A stretch of DNA of 64,000 nucleotides from an uncultured Candidatus Saccharibacteria bacterium (GTDB taxonomy: Bacteria; Patescibacteriota; Saccharimonadia; Saccharimonadales; Saccharimonadaceae). This document shows positions 1 to 8,269 of this stretch, piece by piece. The stretch is from assembly GCA_947428935.1 (NCBI GenBank), contig CANENS010000004.1, forward strand, positions 1 to 64,000. Reading direction: 5' to 3'. Each line of letters opens with the position of its first letter. Positions within the stretch are counted from its first letter, which is position 1. The notes under the pieces were generated by a model. It made no database searches. It was given only the letters and a program-made list of their open reading frames with translations, and was not told where the DNA came from. The position numbers and the translations under genes are program-made.

Positions 1-67
1 GCAAGCATAACACTATTCTTTTTATCGTTCTACCTTGAATTGTGTAACAAGGCCGTAGAAAAAACTC

Positions 68-96
68 TTGACATTTTTGAGGATGTGTGCTATAAT
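68..96 (+). promoter_or_regulatory. Orphan strong sigma70-type promoter
   Basis: The -35 TTGACA lies at 68-73 and the -10 TATAAT at 91-96, with a 17-bp spacer and an extended -10 (TGTGC before TATAAT). It belongs to a promoter family repeated through the window. It points rightwards into the 3' end of ung, which is on the other strand, so no conventional gene follows. The predicted transcript would start near an ATG at 102 that opens a nine-codon reading frame, and contains TACGCT/AGCGTA and TAGAAT/ATTCTA hairpins up to about 156. Confidence 0.75.
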
Positions 97-143
97 AGAG
101 GTATGGGGTATTTTACGCTGGCTTTCGTATAGGAGCGTAGAAT

Positions 144-791
144 CTACCATTCTATTTCCGCAACACCATGTTTGGCCAAATAATCGTTAGCGCGACGAAA
201 GTGACTATTGCCGAAAAAGCCATTGTGAGCCGAAAGCGGTGAGGGGTGCGCCGATTCTAAGATTAGATGTCTATTTACATCGATCATATTTTTCTTGCTC
301 CGGGCGTCACGACCCCAAAGCAGGAAGACCAAGTGTTCCCGCTCAGCGTCGAGATAGCGTACCACCGCTTCTGTAAATTGTTCCCAGCCCTTACCGCGGT
401 GCGAGCCAGCCTTATGCGCTTCAACCGTCAAAACGTTATTTAGCAGCAAAACGCCCTGCTGCTGCCAATTACGCAGGTTCCCAGTCGGGTTAGCGTGCTG
501 CCCATATTCCGCATCGATTTCTTTATAGATATTCACCAGCGAAGGCGGGATTGTCTGCGAATCCGGAACAGAAAAGGCTAGTCCATGCGCAGCGCCCGGC
601 GTATGATAAGGATCTTGCCCCAACACCACCACTTTAACCTCCGCAAGATCGGTGGTAAAGGCGCGGAAGACCTGTGACTTAGCTGGAAACACCTGTTTCT
701 CGGCGTAGGCGACATGAAGAAAGGCGCTCAGTTCTCGGAAATATGATTTAGCAAATTCTGAATCCAGGAAGGGTTTCCAGCTCTCGTGCAT
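144..791 (-). CDS. ung: Uracil-DNA glycosylase, family 1
   Basis: Removes uracil from DNA as the first step of base excision repair. The 215-residue length matches family 1 UDGs. The water-activating motif GQDPYH is at residues 58-63 (catalytic Asp60) and the DNA-intercalating motif HPSPLSA begins near residue 182; both are intact. It is the last gene of a tight minus-strand run: its ATG lies six bases after the stop of the bactofilin-like membrane protein gene, so co-transcription is likely. A strong plus-strand orphan promoter fires toward its 3' end and could produce antisense RNA (inference). Confidence 0.97.
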   Translation of the reverse strand: MHESWKPFLDSEFAKSYFRELSAFLHVAYAEKQVFPAKSQVFRAFTTDLAEVKVVVLGQDPYHTPGAAHGLAFSVPDSQTIPPSLVNIYKEIDAEYGQHANPTGNLRNWQQQGVLLLNNVLTVEAHKAGSHRGKGWEQFTEAVVRYLDAEREHLVFLLWGRDARSKKNMIDVNRHLILESAHPSPLSAHNGFFGNSHFRRANDYLAKHGVAEIEW

Positions 792-797
792 TTTTAT

Positions 798-2237
798 CTA
801 TTCTTCTTTACCTTTTTTATCGCGTCGAGACTTCGGCTCGATTTTTGCGTTCCTTCTGCCAGCATTCTGGCTGCGCTCTCTCCGCTTCGCCGATTGTTTT
901 TCGCCCGATTCCAGCTCTTTGGAGACAGATCGATCGCTATCCGTGCGGTCTGTCTGATCTGATTGTGGCTGATTTTGGCCTAAAATTGGTTTACGGCGCA
1001 AACATTGCACAATCAAGCCGAGGCCGAGCACCAGACCCAAGAAGCCGGTAGCGACACCAACGAAAGGTACTAGTGACAAGACGCCCAGAATTAAAATCCC
1101 CACTAGCGCATCAATCACAAAACCGCCTTTGCTCTTCAGCGCATGTGTCACCAACAAATGCCCTAGCCAAACCCCGGCGAAACCTTGCGCGAGATAGATC
1201 GCAATCATCCAAAGCGCCAGGATACTAATCCCGAGCGGCGCCAATAGAATCGTACAAAGCGCGATCAGACCGAGTAGTGGCATAGCGATCAGCACGGCGA
1301 CTCCTAGACCGATATTATTGCCAAATTGGGTCATATCGCTGGCTGCCACCAAGCGCGAATAGAGATGGCGGAAAATCGCCAGGATAATGATCGTGCAAAG
1401 GAAAAGCATCAACATGCTCAAGAATTTACCTGACCAAACCATCACCATATTCTCGGCAACGTTTTGTTTTTGCTGATATACTTCGATGTTGTCGCAATCA
1501 AGCTTATCTAGATTCTCAACGATCGCATTACTGTTGTAATTAGTCACGCCTTCGACCGCGGTCGACCCCTTGATCAAGATTTTATTGGCCTCGATATTGA
1601 GGTTACCTTCGATCTGCACATCGTGCAATTCCACCGTATCTGCCATGACTGAAAGATCGCCATCAAGATCGGCTTCCACGATCACGGTGCTGCCAGCCAC
1701 ATAAGCGTCTCGGCCGATGTTCGCTTCCTTCTCCAGCGTAACTACATTCCCTGCGGCGAAGAGGTCTTTGTTAGTCCAGGCGGAGATATTGACGATGTTT
1801 CCAGCCACGAAGCCATAATCACTATCCGTGGTCAACCCGACTCGATTACCTGCTACAAATAGTAGTCCGTTCATGCTAGCGGAGCTTTTGACGTCGTTAC
1901 CAGCTAGCAGAAGATTTTGACCCATGCGAAGGCCAGTCAAGCCATCTTTCGCGTCGGCCACCTCGGTAAAGCTGCCGCCGGGCGTAGTGTGCCCTTCGAT
2001 ACAATCATTATTCTCATCGATGAACCCCGAGCAAGCGTCCGGGTCGTTCGCCTCGTCTGCACCATCCACGTCTTCGGCGCAATTTATATCTCCATCGTCT
2101 GTGCAATTCGTTTCTGGATCAATTGATCGCGTCGGCCCAGTGCTGCCGGTTTCCGCCCAAACCGCAGCTGTAAGGCCGCCTGCCCCAGCCAGCGCGAATA
2201 AGACTGCGGCTAAAAATCCGGTGATTTTTCTCTTCAT
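798..2237 (-). CDS. Secreted/membrane protein with bactofilin-like repeats
   Basis: I chose the ATG at 2237 (479 residues) because it has a GGGAG ribosome site and starts with a clear signal peptide (MKRKITGFLAAVLFALAG); the longer frame would run into the upstream gene. After an acidic Asp/Asn/Cys-rich linker come repeated short beta-strand units (LLLAGNDV, LFVAGNRV, FVAGNIV, LFAAGNVV, AYVAGSTV) typical of polymer-forming, bactofilin-like beta-helices. Three or four hydrophobic segments follow, then a Lys/Arg/Ser-rich tail. Domain type is from family knowledge; the role, perhaps an envelope scaffold, is inferred. Confidence 0.75.
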   Translation of the reverse strand: MKRKITGFLAAVLFALAGAGGLTAAVWAETGSTGPTRSIDPETNCTDDGDINCAEDVDGADEANDPDACSGFIDENNDCIEGHTTPGGSFTEVADAKDGLTGLRMGQNLLLAGNDVKSSASMNGLLFVAGNRVGLTTDSDYGFVAGNIVNISAWTNKDLFAAGNVVTLEKEANIGRDAYVAGSTVIVEADLDGDLSVMADTVELHDVQIEGNLNIEANKILIKGSTAVEGVTNYNSNAIVENLDKLDCDNIEVYQQKQNVAENMVMVWSGKFLSMLMLFLCTIIILAIFRHLYSRLVAASDMTQFGNNIGLGVAVLIAMPLLGLIALCTILLAPLGISILALWMIAIYLAQGFAGVWLGHLLVTHALKSKGGFVIDALVGILILGVLSLVPFVGVATGFLGLVLGLGLIVQCLRRKPILGQNQPQSDQTDRTDSDRSVSKELESGEKQSAKRRERSQNAGRRNAKIEPKSRRDKKGKEE

Positions 2238-2247
2238 TTTTACTCCC

Positions 2248-3429
2248 TTATTTAATATTCTTGTCGTATTCGATATCAGAAATTTCATATCGACGCTTTT
2301 GGGCAATATAGGACAAAACCTTGGTCGCCGCCCAGCCAATAAAGGCGAGGACGAAGAAATAAATAAACCCAAAAGTCGTAAAGCTCGGCTCCGACTCCGT
2401 AAACAAGCCCAGAATCGCTGCGCCCGCGCTCATTGAGGTTACGATAGTCAAATTATTAATTGAGCTCGAGGTGATATCTTCCTTAATGCTATCAAACATT
2501 TTCTGCGTCGACTTTACATAATTATTGGTCATCACCCAGAGATCCTCGATATATTCCAGCGTATCGCGCAAGGTCTCGTAACGATAGCCAGAAATTGCCA
2601 GAAAATCTGCCAAGTCCTGATCTGATTTCGCAATTCGCTCACGGGTTGATATATAAGTTGACATCTGCTTAATACGCGTATCGATCAAATTGACAGTTTT
2701 AGCATAACCTTCCAATTTAGTGGTAAATTTTAAGACATCGCTCCCCTTAACCCGCGAACGATCTTTTACGGCGTCAATTTTCTCCCAAATAATCCGGTGC
2801 AGATTCAGATAGCGATGAAGCTGCCCCTTGAACTCGCGAATAAAAATCTGCTCCTCAACGTAGCGCTCAATATTGGCCTGGGAGGTCTTTTTGTTATTGA
2901 TAAAATAATATTTATCGCCACGCAATACACTATAATTCTTGTTATCGAATTCGAAATACTTTTGACGCTCGGTCTTTGCTAGCAAGGTTGCAATATCCTC
3001 ACGCGTAGCATGGTCGCAAATCACGAAGTACGGATAAATACTCTCTATATTAGCTAATTCCTTCGGCACTGGCGCCCCTAGGCTAAAAATATAGTTAATC
3101 GCCGGAGTCAGCTTCTGTTCATAATAATCCTTCAGCCGTCCGATATCGGCAAACAGCGTTCCCTCGCTCACTTGGTCCGAACTCACCACGATCAACCCAT
3201 CTTCGAAAATCTTCACCCGCAAGTTATCGCTGGTATTAAATAGAATAAACTCCTCGCCTGCCACGCCATACTCAACGCTGCCAATCCCCAGATTTTTCTG
3301 CAATTCCTGGAGTTTTTTCTTATTCAGCTTCAGTTGCGACTCGGCATCTCGCAGAAAGTCATATACCTCCGAAAGTTGCAGCATAGTGCGCTGGAACCAA
3401 CCACCGATGTAGATATTCTTGATTTTCAT
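2248..3429 (-). CDS. Membrane protein with two C-terminal TM helices, CorA-like layout
   Basis: 393 residues. The long N-terminal part is soluble and rich in predicted helix and coiled coil (residues about 15-45 and 200-310). Two hydrophobic helices sit near the C-terminus (starting around SINNLTIVTSMSAGAAIL and FGFIYFFVLAFIGW), followed by a short charged tail. This resembles CorA/Rmd1-type proteins, but I see no GMN motif, so magnesium transport is not claimed. It lies ten bases upstream of the bactofilin-like gene and probably shares its transcript. Confidence 0.6.
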   Translation of the reverse strand: MKIKNIYIGGWFQRTMLQLSEVYDFLRDAESQLKLNKKKLQELQKNLGIGSVEYGVAGEEFILFNTSDNLRVKIFEDGLIVVSSDQVSEGTLFADIGRLKDYYEQKLTPAINYIFSLGAPVPKELANIESIYPYFVICDHATREDIATLLAKTERQKYFEFDNKNYSVLRGDKYYFINNKKTSQANIERYVEEQIFIREFKGQLHRYLNLHRIIWEKIDAVKDRSRVKGSDVLKFTTKLEGYAKTVNLIDTRIKQMSTYISTRERIAKSDQDLADFLAISGYRYETLRDTLEYIEDLWVMTNNYVKSTQKMFDSIKEDITSSSINNLTIVTSMSAGAAILGLFTESEPSFTTFGFIYFFVLAFIGWAATKVLSYIAQKRRYEISDIEYDKNIK

Positions 3430-3441
3430 CTTGCCTCCCTT

Positions 3442-3882
3442 TTAGATCCCTTTCTCAAAAAATTTCGCATCCAAAACTTCAAAACCGTGCTTGCGATACA
3501 ACGTATGCGCCGGCACCCGGAAATTACGCGACCAAAGTTTAATCGTGTCAACTTCCTGTTCGCGACAAACCGCAAAAATCTCTTCCATCAATTTTGTTCC
3601 TAGATGCTGTCGCCGCAAATCTGGCTTTACACAAACGTGATTCAAGATCGCAAAAGTACCCATCGGCTGATAAATCGTTGGTACAATCGTAATCTTGGCA
3701 TGCGCAACCAATTTGCCATCCAGATAGCCATTCAAATAAATTTGGTTCCGGTCGCTCGCCGTCTCCTGAAAAACTCGCTCTGCATATTCCAGCGGCGTTA
3801 ACTCCTCAAAACATTCGTTTGTCAGCGCAACGATTTCGCCTACATCTTCCAGCGCCGCCTTGCGAAAACTCACTTCTCCCAT
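3442..3882 (-). CDS. GNAT-family N-acetyltransferase
   Basis: About 146 residues. The acetyl-CoA binding region is visible as a strand with VKPDLRRQHLGTKLMEEI, close to the family R/Q-x-x-G-x-G/A signature, followed by the C-terminal LYRKHGFE element. The frame is open to 3915, but that ATG overlaps a TATAAT-like -10, while the ATG at 3882 has a GAGGTGAG ribosome site, so I use 3882. Substrate unknown. It precedes the CorA-like gene by twelve bases and may be the first gene of that run. Confidence 0.85.
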   Translation of the reverse strand: MGEVSFRKAALEDVGEIVALTNECFEELTPLEYAERVFQETASDRNQIYLNGYLDGKLVAHAKITIVPTIYQPMGTFAILNHVCVKPDLRRQHLGTKLMEEIFAVCREQEVDTIKLWSRNFRVPAHTLYRKHGFEVLDAKFFEKGI

Positions 3883-3936
3883 TCTCACCTCACTTATTTT
3901 AACACTTACCCTCATTATACTATACTTTTGGTTAAT

Positions 3937-4173
3937 TTAAGGTTTTTCGAGAATTTCCACTAATTTAATGCGGCCGCGGGCGCCGCTTTTGAGCGAGAGC
4001 ATCGTCTTTGGTAGACTAAAATATTGCGCCAGAATCTTCAGAAGTGCTGCATTGGCCGCGCCCTCAACCGGCTTCTCGCGCAGGTAAACTGTCAGCTCGC
4101 GCGACGCCTCATTCGTGACTTCTACCAGAGGACCTTTTTTCGAATTTGGCTTCACCATAACGCGATAAATCAT
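3937..4173 (-). CDS. DUF167 / YggU family protein
   Basis: 78 residues, the usual size of this conserved small family. Recognised by VMVKPNSKK near the start, then VYLREKPVEGAANAAL and the C-terminal SGARGRIKLVEI, matching the family pattern of KPxSK, PxxGkAN and GxxsRxK. Molecular function is not established for the family. The start has no obvious alternative. Confidence 0.9.
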   Translation of the reverse strand: MIYRVMVKPNSKKGPLVEVTNEASRELTVYLREKPVEGAANAALLKILAQYFSLPKTMLSLKSGARGRIKLVEILEKP

Positions 4174-4280
4174 ATTTTTAGCTTAACATAGCGCAGGAGC
4201 TACAGCAATCATCTCGGGACAGAGTTTTAGTGTAAGACCAATCGGATATCTAGACTGTTTTAACCCCATCTTTATAAAAA

Positions 4281-4336
4281 TGATCAATAGTCGGTAATTT
4301 TACCCTTAGATTCAACATAAAAATGACTAACGGTCA
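4281..4336. repeat. Paired-palindrome intergenic repeat, copy 1
   Basis: Two imperfect copies of TGACCAACGGTCA (4281-4294 degenerate; 4324-4336) are separated by about 30 bases containing TTTTACC. The same two-unit arrangement recurs at 21711-21766 and, inverted, at 39553-39608, always between genes. The rest of the 4174-4412 gap shows nothing else I can name. Confidence 0.65.
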
Positions 4337-4412
4337 TTATTATTGTGATTTTACGTCTTTACTCAAGGGCAGCAAAGACAGCCTCAGCACACATATGTGG
4401 ACGCCTCGCATC

Positions 4413-4595
4413 CTAGAGAGATAATTGATAAACGGCTAGAGTTTCATCCATTTTGCGATCGACCAAAATCGCCGCCTCGATACCCTTCATGACGGCTTGA
4501 CTAACGGCGCTAAAGTCCCATATGGTGAAGCCTGCACTCTCTAGCGCTCCGTCATGGAGCGCTTTTTCATGCCATTGAAGCCGTCTGATATCCAA
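4413..4595 (-). CDS. Short unrecognised ORF, possible gene remnant
   Basis: 60 residues from a TTG start with CAGGAGA four bases upstream. The frame stays open further upstream across the end of the AlkD-like gene, adding residues such as VVCEKIWVAGD, so it could be a C-terminal remnant or be translated by coupling. I recognise no family. No hydrophobic segment is present. Direction and position suggest it would be transcribed with the AlkD-like gene. Confidence 0.3.
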   Translation of the reverse strand: MDIRRLQWHEKALHDGALESAGFTIWDFSAVSQAVMKGIEAAILVDRKMDETLAVYQLSL

Positions 4596-4629
4596 ATCTC
4601 CTGCAACCCAGATTTTTTCGCAGACAACT

Positions 4630-5343
4630 CTAAATTCGATATTTAACGAGACGATCTTTGGTCATTTGATCAACACGGTAACTGTCACGAATTTTACTAA
4701 TGGCTTTATTCTGGACGAATTTAGGCAAGTTGCGCTCCGCCAAAAATTTCTCCGCGAGCTCAGGAAATTTGACAAAAACTTCGCAAATCAGCCAAGCCTC
4801 CGCCATCTGCACATAATAGGCCTCGCTCTGGATTCGGCGCAAATAGTTAAAAATCAACTCCAAATACGGTGCATCGACATAATAGCACAAAAGCAAAACT
4901 AGCCCAATCCGCACTTTGAATTCCTGCTGCGTCGCGATTAAAGTTTCAATCATCGGCAGAAAATGCTTCTGATTTTTTGACACAATTTTCAAACTATTGC
5001 AAAATGTATCACAAAGACACCAATCGTCAACCAACTCAGCATAGTCCCAAAAATACTCCTCGAGCTCAGCCAAGTCCTTAATCCCGGCCGTCACCAGCCC
5101 GCGCAGTAATACTGTCTCGAAAAAGCTTTGATCGCAAATCGCCAGAAAAGCGGGGTAATTCCCCTTTCTGATCTGCGTGGCGAGCTTGCGCAACTTCGGA
5201 ATTCGCACACCTGAAATCGGATATTTTGAGGAAATACCTTTTTTAGTAAAAGCGGCATACTCCGGTTCACTCTCATTTTTCAGCCAAGCCAATAATTCGG
5301 CGTATTCTTCCCGTTCCCAACTCGCTTGCGTAAAATCCATCAT
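4630..5343 (-). CDS. DNA alkylation repair protein, AlkD-like HEAT-repeat glycosylase
   Basis: 237 residues, the usual family size. All-helical repeat pattern with family signatures GVRIPKLRKLA near the N-terminus, DDWCLCDTFC mid-protein, YYVQMAEAWLICE and the C-terminal NKAISKIRDSYRV. AlkD-type proteins remove 3- and 7-alkylpurines by base excision without base flipping. The first of two adjacent Met codons is used. Together with ung and ogt this gives the window three separate DNA-damage repair enzymes. Confidence 0.9.
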   Translation of the reverse strand: MMDFTQASWEREEYAELLAWLKNESEPEYAAFTKKGISSKYPISGVRIPKLRKLATQIRKGNYPAFLAICDQSFFETVLLRGLVTAGIKDLAELEEYFWDYAELVDDWCLCDTFCNSLKIVSKNQKHFLPMIETLIATQQEFKVRIGLVLLLCYYVDAPYLELIFNYLRRIQSEAYYVQMAEAWLICEVFVKFPELAEKFLAERNLPKFVQNKAISKIRDSYRVDQMTKDRLVKYRI

Positions 5344-5412
5344 TATCTTCTATCTTAACATATCTTCTTCAAACTAGCAAAAAAATCGACGCTTGGCTAG
5401 GCTCGTCAAGGC

Positions 5413-5742
5413 TTATGGCCGCAAAACAATCCGCCAATATTCTATCAACGGCTGCAAATTCGAGTAAATACCATAAGGCTTACCGCGCTTTAGCGTAAAA
5501 AAGACCTCCTTCTTAGCCGGAGTGATGGCCCCATCCTTACTACTCACGCCGCGGTTGTCATAACACAGAACCTGGATCTCGTCATTACCGGTCGCAATCA
5601 CTTGCAGCTTGAATTTGTCAAGATTGATCGTTAAATTTTGATCAACATCCCAGAACTGGGTTGTAAAAGGAGGAGGAATAATCCGCCCCTGCTCATCCTG
5701 CAGAGTCGGCAATGGCGGCACATGGTCAATTTTGAGCTGCAT
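5413..5742 (-). CDS. Unrecognised small protein under the shared promoter
   Basis: 109 residues, no signal peptide or membrane segment, mixed beta-rich sequence ending in EYWRIVLRP. I recognise no family. It is expressed from a member of the repeated promoter family at 5810-5838, with a TGAACA/TGTTCA dyad upstream of the -35. Genes behind this promoter family are mostly unrecognised, so this may be one of a co-regulated set of lineage-specific proteins. Confidence 0.6.
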   Translation of the reverse strand: MQLKIDHVPPLPTLQDEQGRIIPPPFTTQFWDVDQNLTINLDKFKLQVIATGNDEIQVLCYDNRGVSSKDGAITPAKKEVFFTLKRGKPYGIYSNLQPLIEYWRIVLRP

Positions 5743-5809
5743 GTCGTTTCTTCTCCCTATTTTTACTATATATGGCGTTTTGAATCTTTTATCGCACCCC
5801 TATCCTTCC

Positions 5810-5862
5810 GTTATAGCACACTTTTCATTTTTTGTCCAGACTTTGAACACTAGATTTGTTCA
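5810..5862 (-). promoter_or_regulatory. Shared-family promoter with upstream dyad
   Basis: On the minus strand: -35 TGGACA (5833-5838), 17-bp spacer, -10 TATAAC (5810-5815) with extended TGTGC. Upstream, TGAACA-N7-TGTTCA (5844-5862) is an operator-like dyad that also lies just upstream of the promoter at 36372. The core is almost identical to that at 37787-37815. Confidence 0.75.
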
Positions 5863-5946
5863 GTTTTGGTGGTTTTTGTTGGGAATATTGTATTTTTAAC
5901 AACAAAAGTATTGACAAGTCGTAATCATCAGGCCATATGAAACGCC

Positions 5947-6149
5947 TTCGCAGCGGGGGAGTTACCGTTGGGCGTGGTTATTTCACGAGCGCTGGTGCTG
6001 TTAGCGGTGGTTGGTCATCTCAATCTGATCCTGCCAACATTAGCACTGCATACACTCTCAGTATTTACGAGCATAGTCTTACATCGTCCAATGAAACTAA
6101 TCGCTATAACGCCTTCCCCCTCCGTTGCTCGAGCATAGACAGTAATAAT
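5947..6149 (+). repeat. FISUMP-type C-terminal cassette 1
   Basis: Begins with TTCGCAGCGGG and ends with AGACAGTAATAAT. It encodes a divergent domain end: RSGG..., GGWSS, a region ending NRYNAFPLRC, then the SSIDSNN type of tail. An ATG at 5937, four codons before the conserved start, opens a 76-residue frame, but no good ribosome site is visible and the N-terminal part of the domain is missing. Cassette 2 follows 24 bases later. Confidence 0.8.
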
Positions 6150-6173
6150 AGGCATAAGCAAAAATAGCAGCGC

Positions 6174-6368
6174 TCCGCAGCGGGTGGAATAATATTAATA
6201 AGGCTTCTATGAACTCTGCAGGCGCCAATAGTTATTTATGGTCGAGTACTGGCACAGATTTAATTGGTGCGTACTTTATTCGTTCTGATCAATCAAGAGT
6301 TACACTAGCAGATTCGAACTTTCGTCATCTCGCCTTCCCCCTCCGCTGCCTAGCTAGACAGTAATAAT
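6174..6368 (+). repeat. FISUMP-type C-terminal cassette 2
   Basis: Starts TCCGCAGCGGG and ends AGACAGTAATAAT with the CLARQ type of tail. The frame is open from RSGW through YLWSSTG and AYFIRSDQ to FRHLAFPLRC but has no start codon. One of the most divergent members. A single half of the palindromic repeat (TTGGCCGTTGGTCAG) lies just downstream near 6405. Confidence 0.8.
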
Positions 6369-6445
6369 ATATACAGCATAGAAAGGCACAAGGTTACAAA
6401 ATTATTGGCCGTTGGTCAGTTTCTGCATGAGGGAGCAGGATCAGC

Positions 6446-8269
6446 CTAGACGTCCGCGAATTGCGAATTATAGAGCTCAGCATAGAAGCCATTTTGTGCC
6501 AGAAGTTGATCGTGAGTACCCTGCTCAACGATATTTCCCTCTTTCATGACCAGAATCAAATCGGAATCGCGAATGGTAGAGAGGCGGTGCGCAATCACGA
6601 AAGAAGTGCGCCCACGGGTCAATTTAGTAAAGGCATCTTGAATCAGTTGCTCAGTCCGCGTATCGACGTTTGAAGTTGCTTCGTCTAGAATCATCATAGG
6701 TGGATTCGCCACCATCGCGCGCGCGATGGTTAAAAGCTGCTTCTCTCCAGCGGAGATATTGTCAGAATCTTCAGAAATATGAGTTTGATAACCGTGTGGT
6801 AATGATTCAATAAAATGATGAATATGGCTGGCTTCAGTAGCCGATAGGACATCATCGTGCGTTGCGCCAGCACGCCCATAGCGCAAATTCTCCTCGATCG
6901 TACCGGAGAATAGCCAGGTATCCTGCAGTACCATACCGAACTTTTGCCGGACGTCAGCGCGCTTCATCTCGCGAGTCGGCACGCCATCGATCGTAATATA
7001 ACCCGAATCGGGATCATAGAAGCGCATCAGCAGATTAATAATCGTGGTCTTGCCGGCTCCAGTCGGGCCAACAATTGCAACCTGCATACCTGGTTTAATT
7101 TTAACTGAAAAGTCGCGAATAATAGGTTGGTCGGGACGATAAGAAAAATTCACATCATGGAATTCAACTGCGCCTTCGACTTCAGCAACTTGGTGCGCCG
7201 GATCGGGATCAGGCGATTCTTCCGTCTCTTCTAGGAATTCGTAAATTCGCTCGGCCGCCGCTAGTGAAAGCTGAATATTAGACGCAATTTGCGAAACTTC
7301 GGTAATCGGACGATTGAACTGACTAACGTACTGAATAAAGGCCTGTACGCTACCAATCAGCAACACGCCGTCGATCGCCATTTTGCCGCCTACTACGCAA
7401 ATCGCCACATAGGCAAAATTAGTAAACACATTCGTGATCGGAAAGGCTAGAGCGGAGTAGAACTGCGCCCTCCAAGAAACGTCATAGAGATGATTATTGG
7501 TGGTTGCGAACTTTTGCAAAGCCGTTTCTTCGTACGAATTAGCCTTAATGATAGATTGTCCAGCATAATCCTCCTCGATTATATTGTTGAGGTGCCCTAA
7601 GGTAGTTTGCTGCGAGCGGAAAAAGTTTTGGGCTCTTTTGGCTACCAAGCTCACGAAAATCGCCGAAAGCGGCACTGAAACCAGGGCGATCAGGGACAAA
7701 CTCGGCGAAATCGTCAGCATCATGATTAGAATCCCCACGATCATGGTAATACTGGTAATAATTTGCGACAAAACATTTGCCAGGGTATTTGCAACGGTGC
7801 TAACATCATTACTCATATGCGACAAGGTATCACCGAATTGATGCTGGTCAAAATAAGCAATCGGCAGCTTAGCGATTTTTTCGATGACTTGCGAGCGCAT
7901 TTTACGCGCATAGTGAGCGGACACCACCGAGAGAATCACGCCCTGGATATAATTCAGAACTGCCGAGCCTAAGTAAAGCCCGATTAACAAAACTGCCAAG
8001 CTACCCAGCTTACCCCAGTCAATCGCCTGACTGAGCTGTTCCGGCGTGGGCTGGCCGCCAGTCGCAACATAAGCCGCTTGATAATCCTCGACTGCCGTAT
8101 TGGTCATCTGTCCCAGAATTTTCGGACCAAAAATCGAGAGCACTGTCGCCCCTGCCGCCAGAATAATCGCAATCAAAATTGGCATCACCCAAGGCTTAAG
8201 CGAGGCCAAAGTATGCTTCAGCGCTACGCCAAAGTGCTTTGGCTTGGCTACTTGAATCGGTCTAGGCAT
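6446..8269 (-). CDS. ABC exporter half-transporter, catalytically canonical subunit
   Basis: 607 residues: an N-terminal six-helix exporter domain (about 30-330) and a C-terminal ATPase domain with Walker A GPTGAGKTT, signature SAGEKQ, Walker B ILDEATSNVD and the H-loop AHRLST. The catalytic Glu of Walker B is present. Its start overlaps the end of the next ABC gene by eight bases, so the two are almost certainly co-translated and form a heterodimer. The substrate, perhaps lipid, peptide or drug, cannot be read from sequence. Confidence 0.93.
   Translation of the reverse strand: MPRPIQVAKPKHFGVALKHTLASLKPWVMPILIAIILAAGATVLSIFGPKILGQMTNTAVEDYQAAYVATGGQPTPEQLSQAIDWGKLGSLAVLLIGLYLGSAVLNYIQGVILSVVSAHYARKMRSQVIEKIAKLPIAYFDQHQFGDTLSHMSNDVSTVANTLANVLSQIITSITMIVGILIMMLTISPSLSLIALVSVPLSAIFVSLVAKRAQNFFRSQQTTLGHLNNIIEEDYAGQSIIKANSYEETALQKFATTNNHLYDVSWRAQFYSALAFPITNVFTNFAYVAICVVGGKMAIDGVLLIGSVQAFIQYVSQFNRPITEVSQIASNIQLSLAAAERIYEFLEETEESPDPDPAHQVAEVEGAVEFHDVNFSYRPDQPIIRDFSVKIKPGMQVAIVGPTGAGKTTIINLLMRFYDPDSGYITIDGVPTREMKRADVRQKFGMVLQDTWLFSGTIEENLRYGRAGATHDDVLSATEASHIHHFIESLPHGYQTHISEDSDNISAGEKQLLTIARAMVANPPMMILDEATSNVDTRTEQLIQDAFTKLTRGRTSFVIAHRLSTIRDSDLILVMKEGNIVEQGTHDQLLAQNGFYAELYNSQFADV

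Noticed and set aside
1924-2436. 170-codon plus-strand frame opposite the bactofilin-like gene
   Set aside because: Antisense to two genes with clear signal peptide and domain evidence; a shadow frame.
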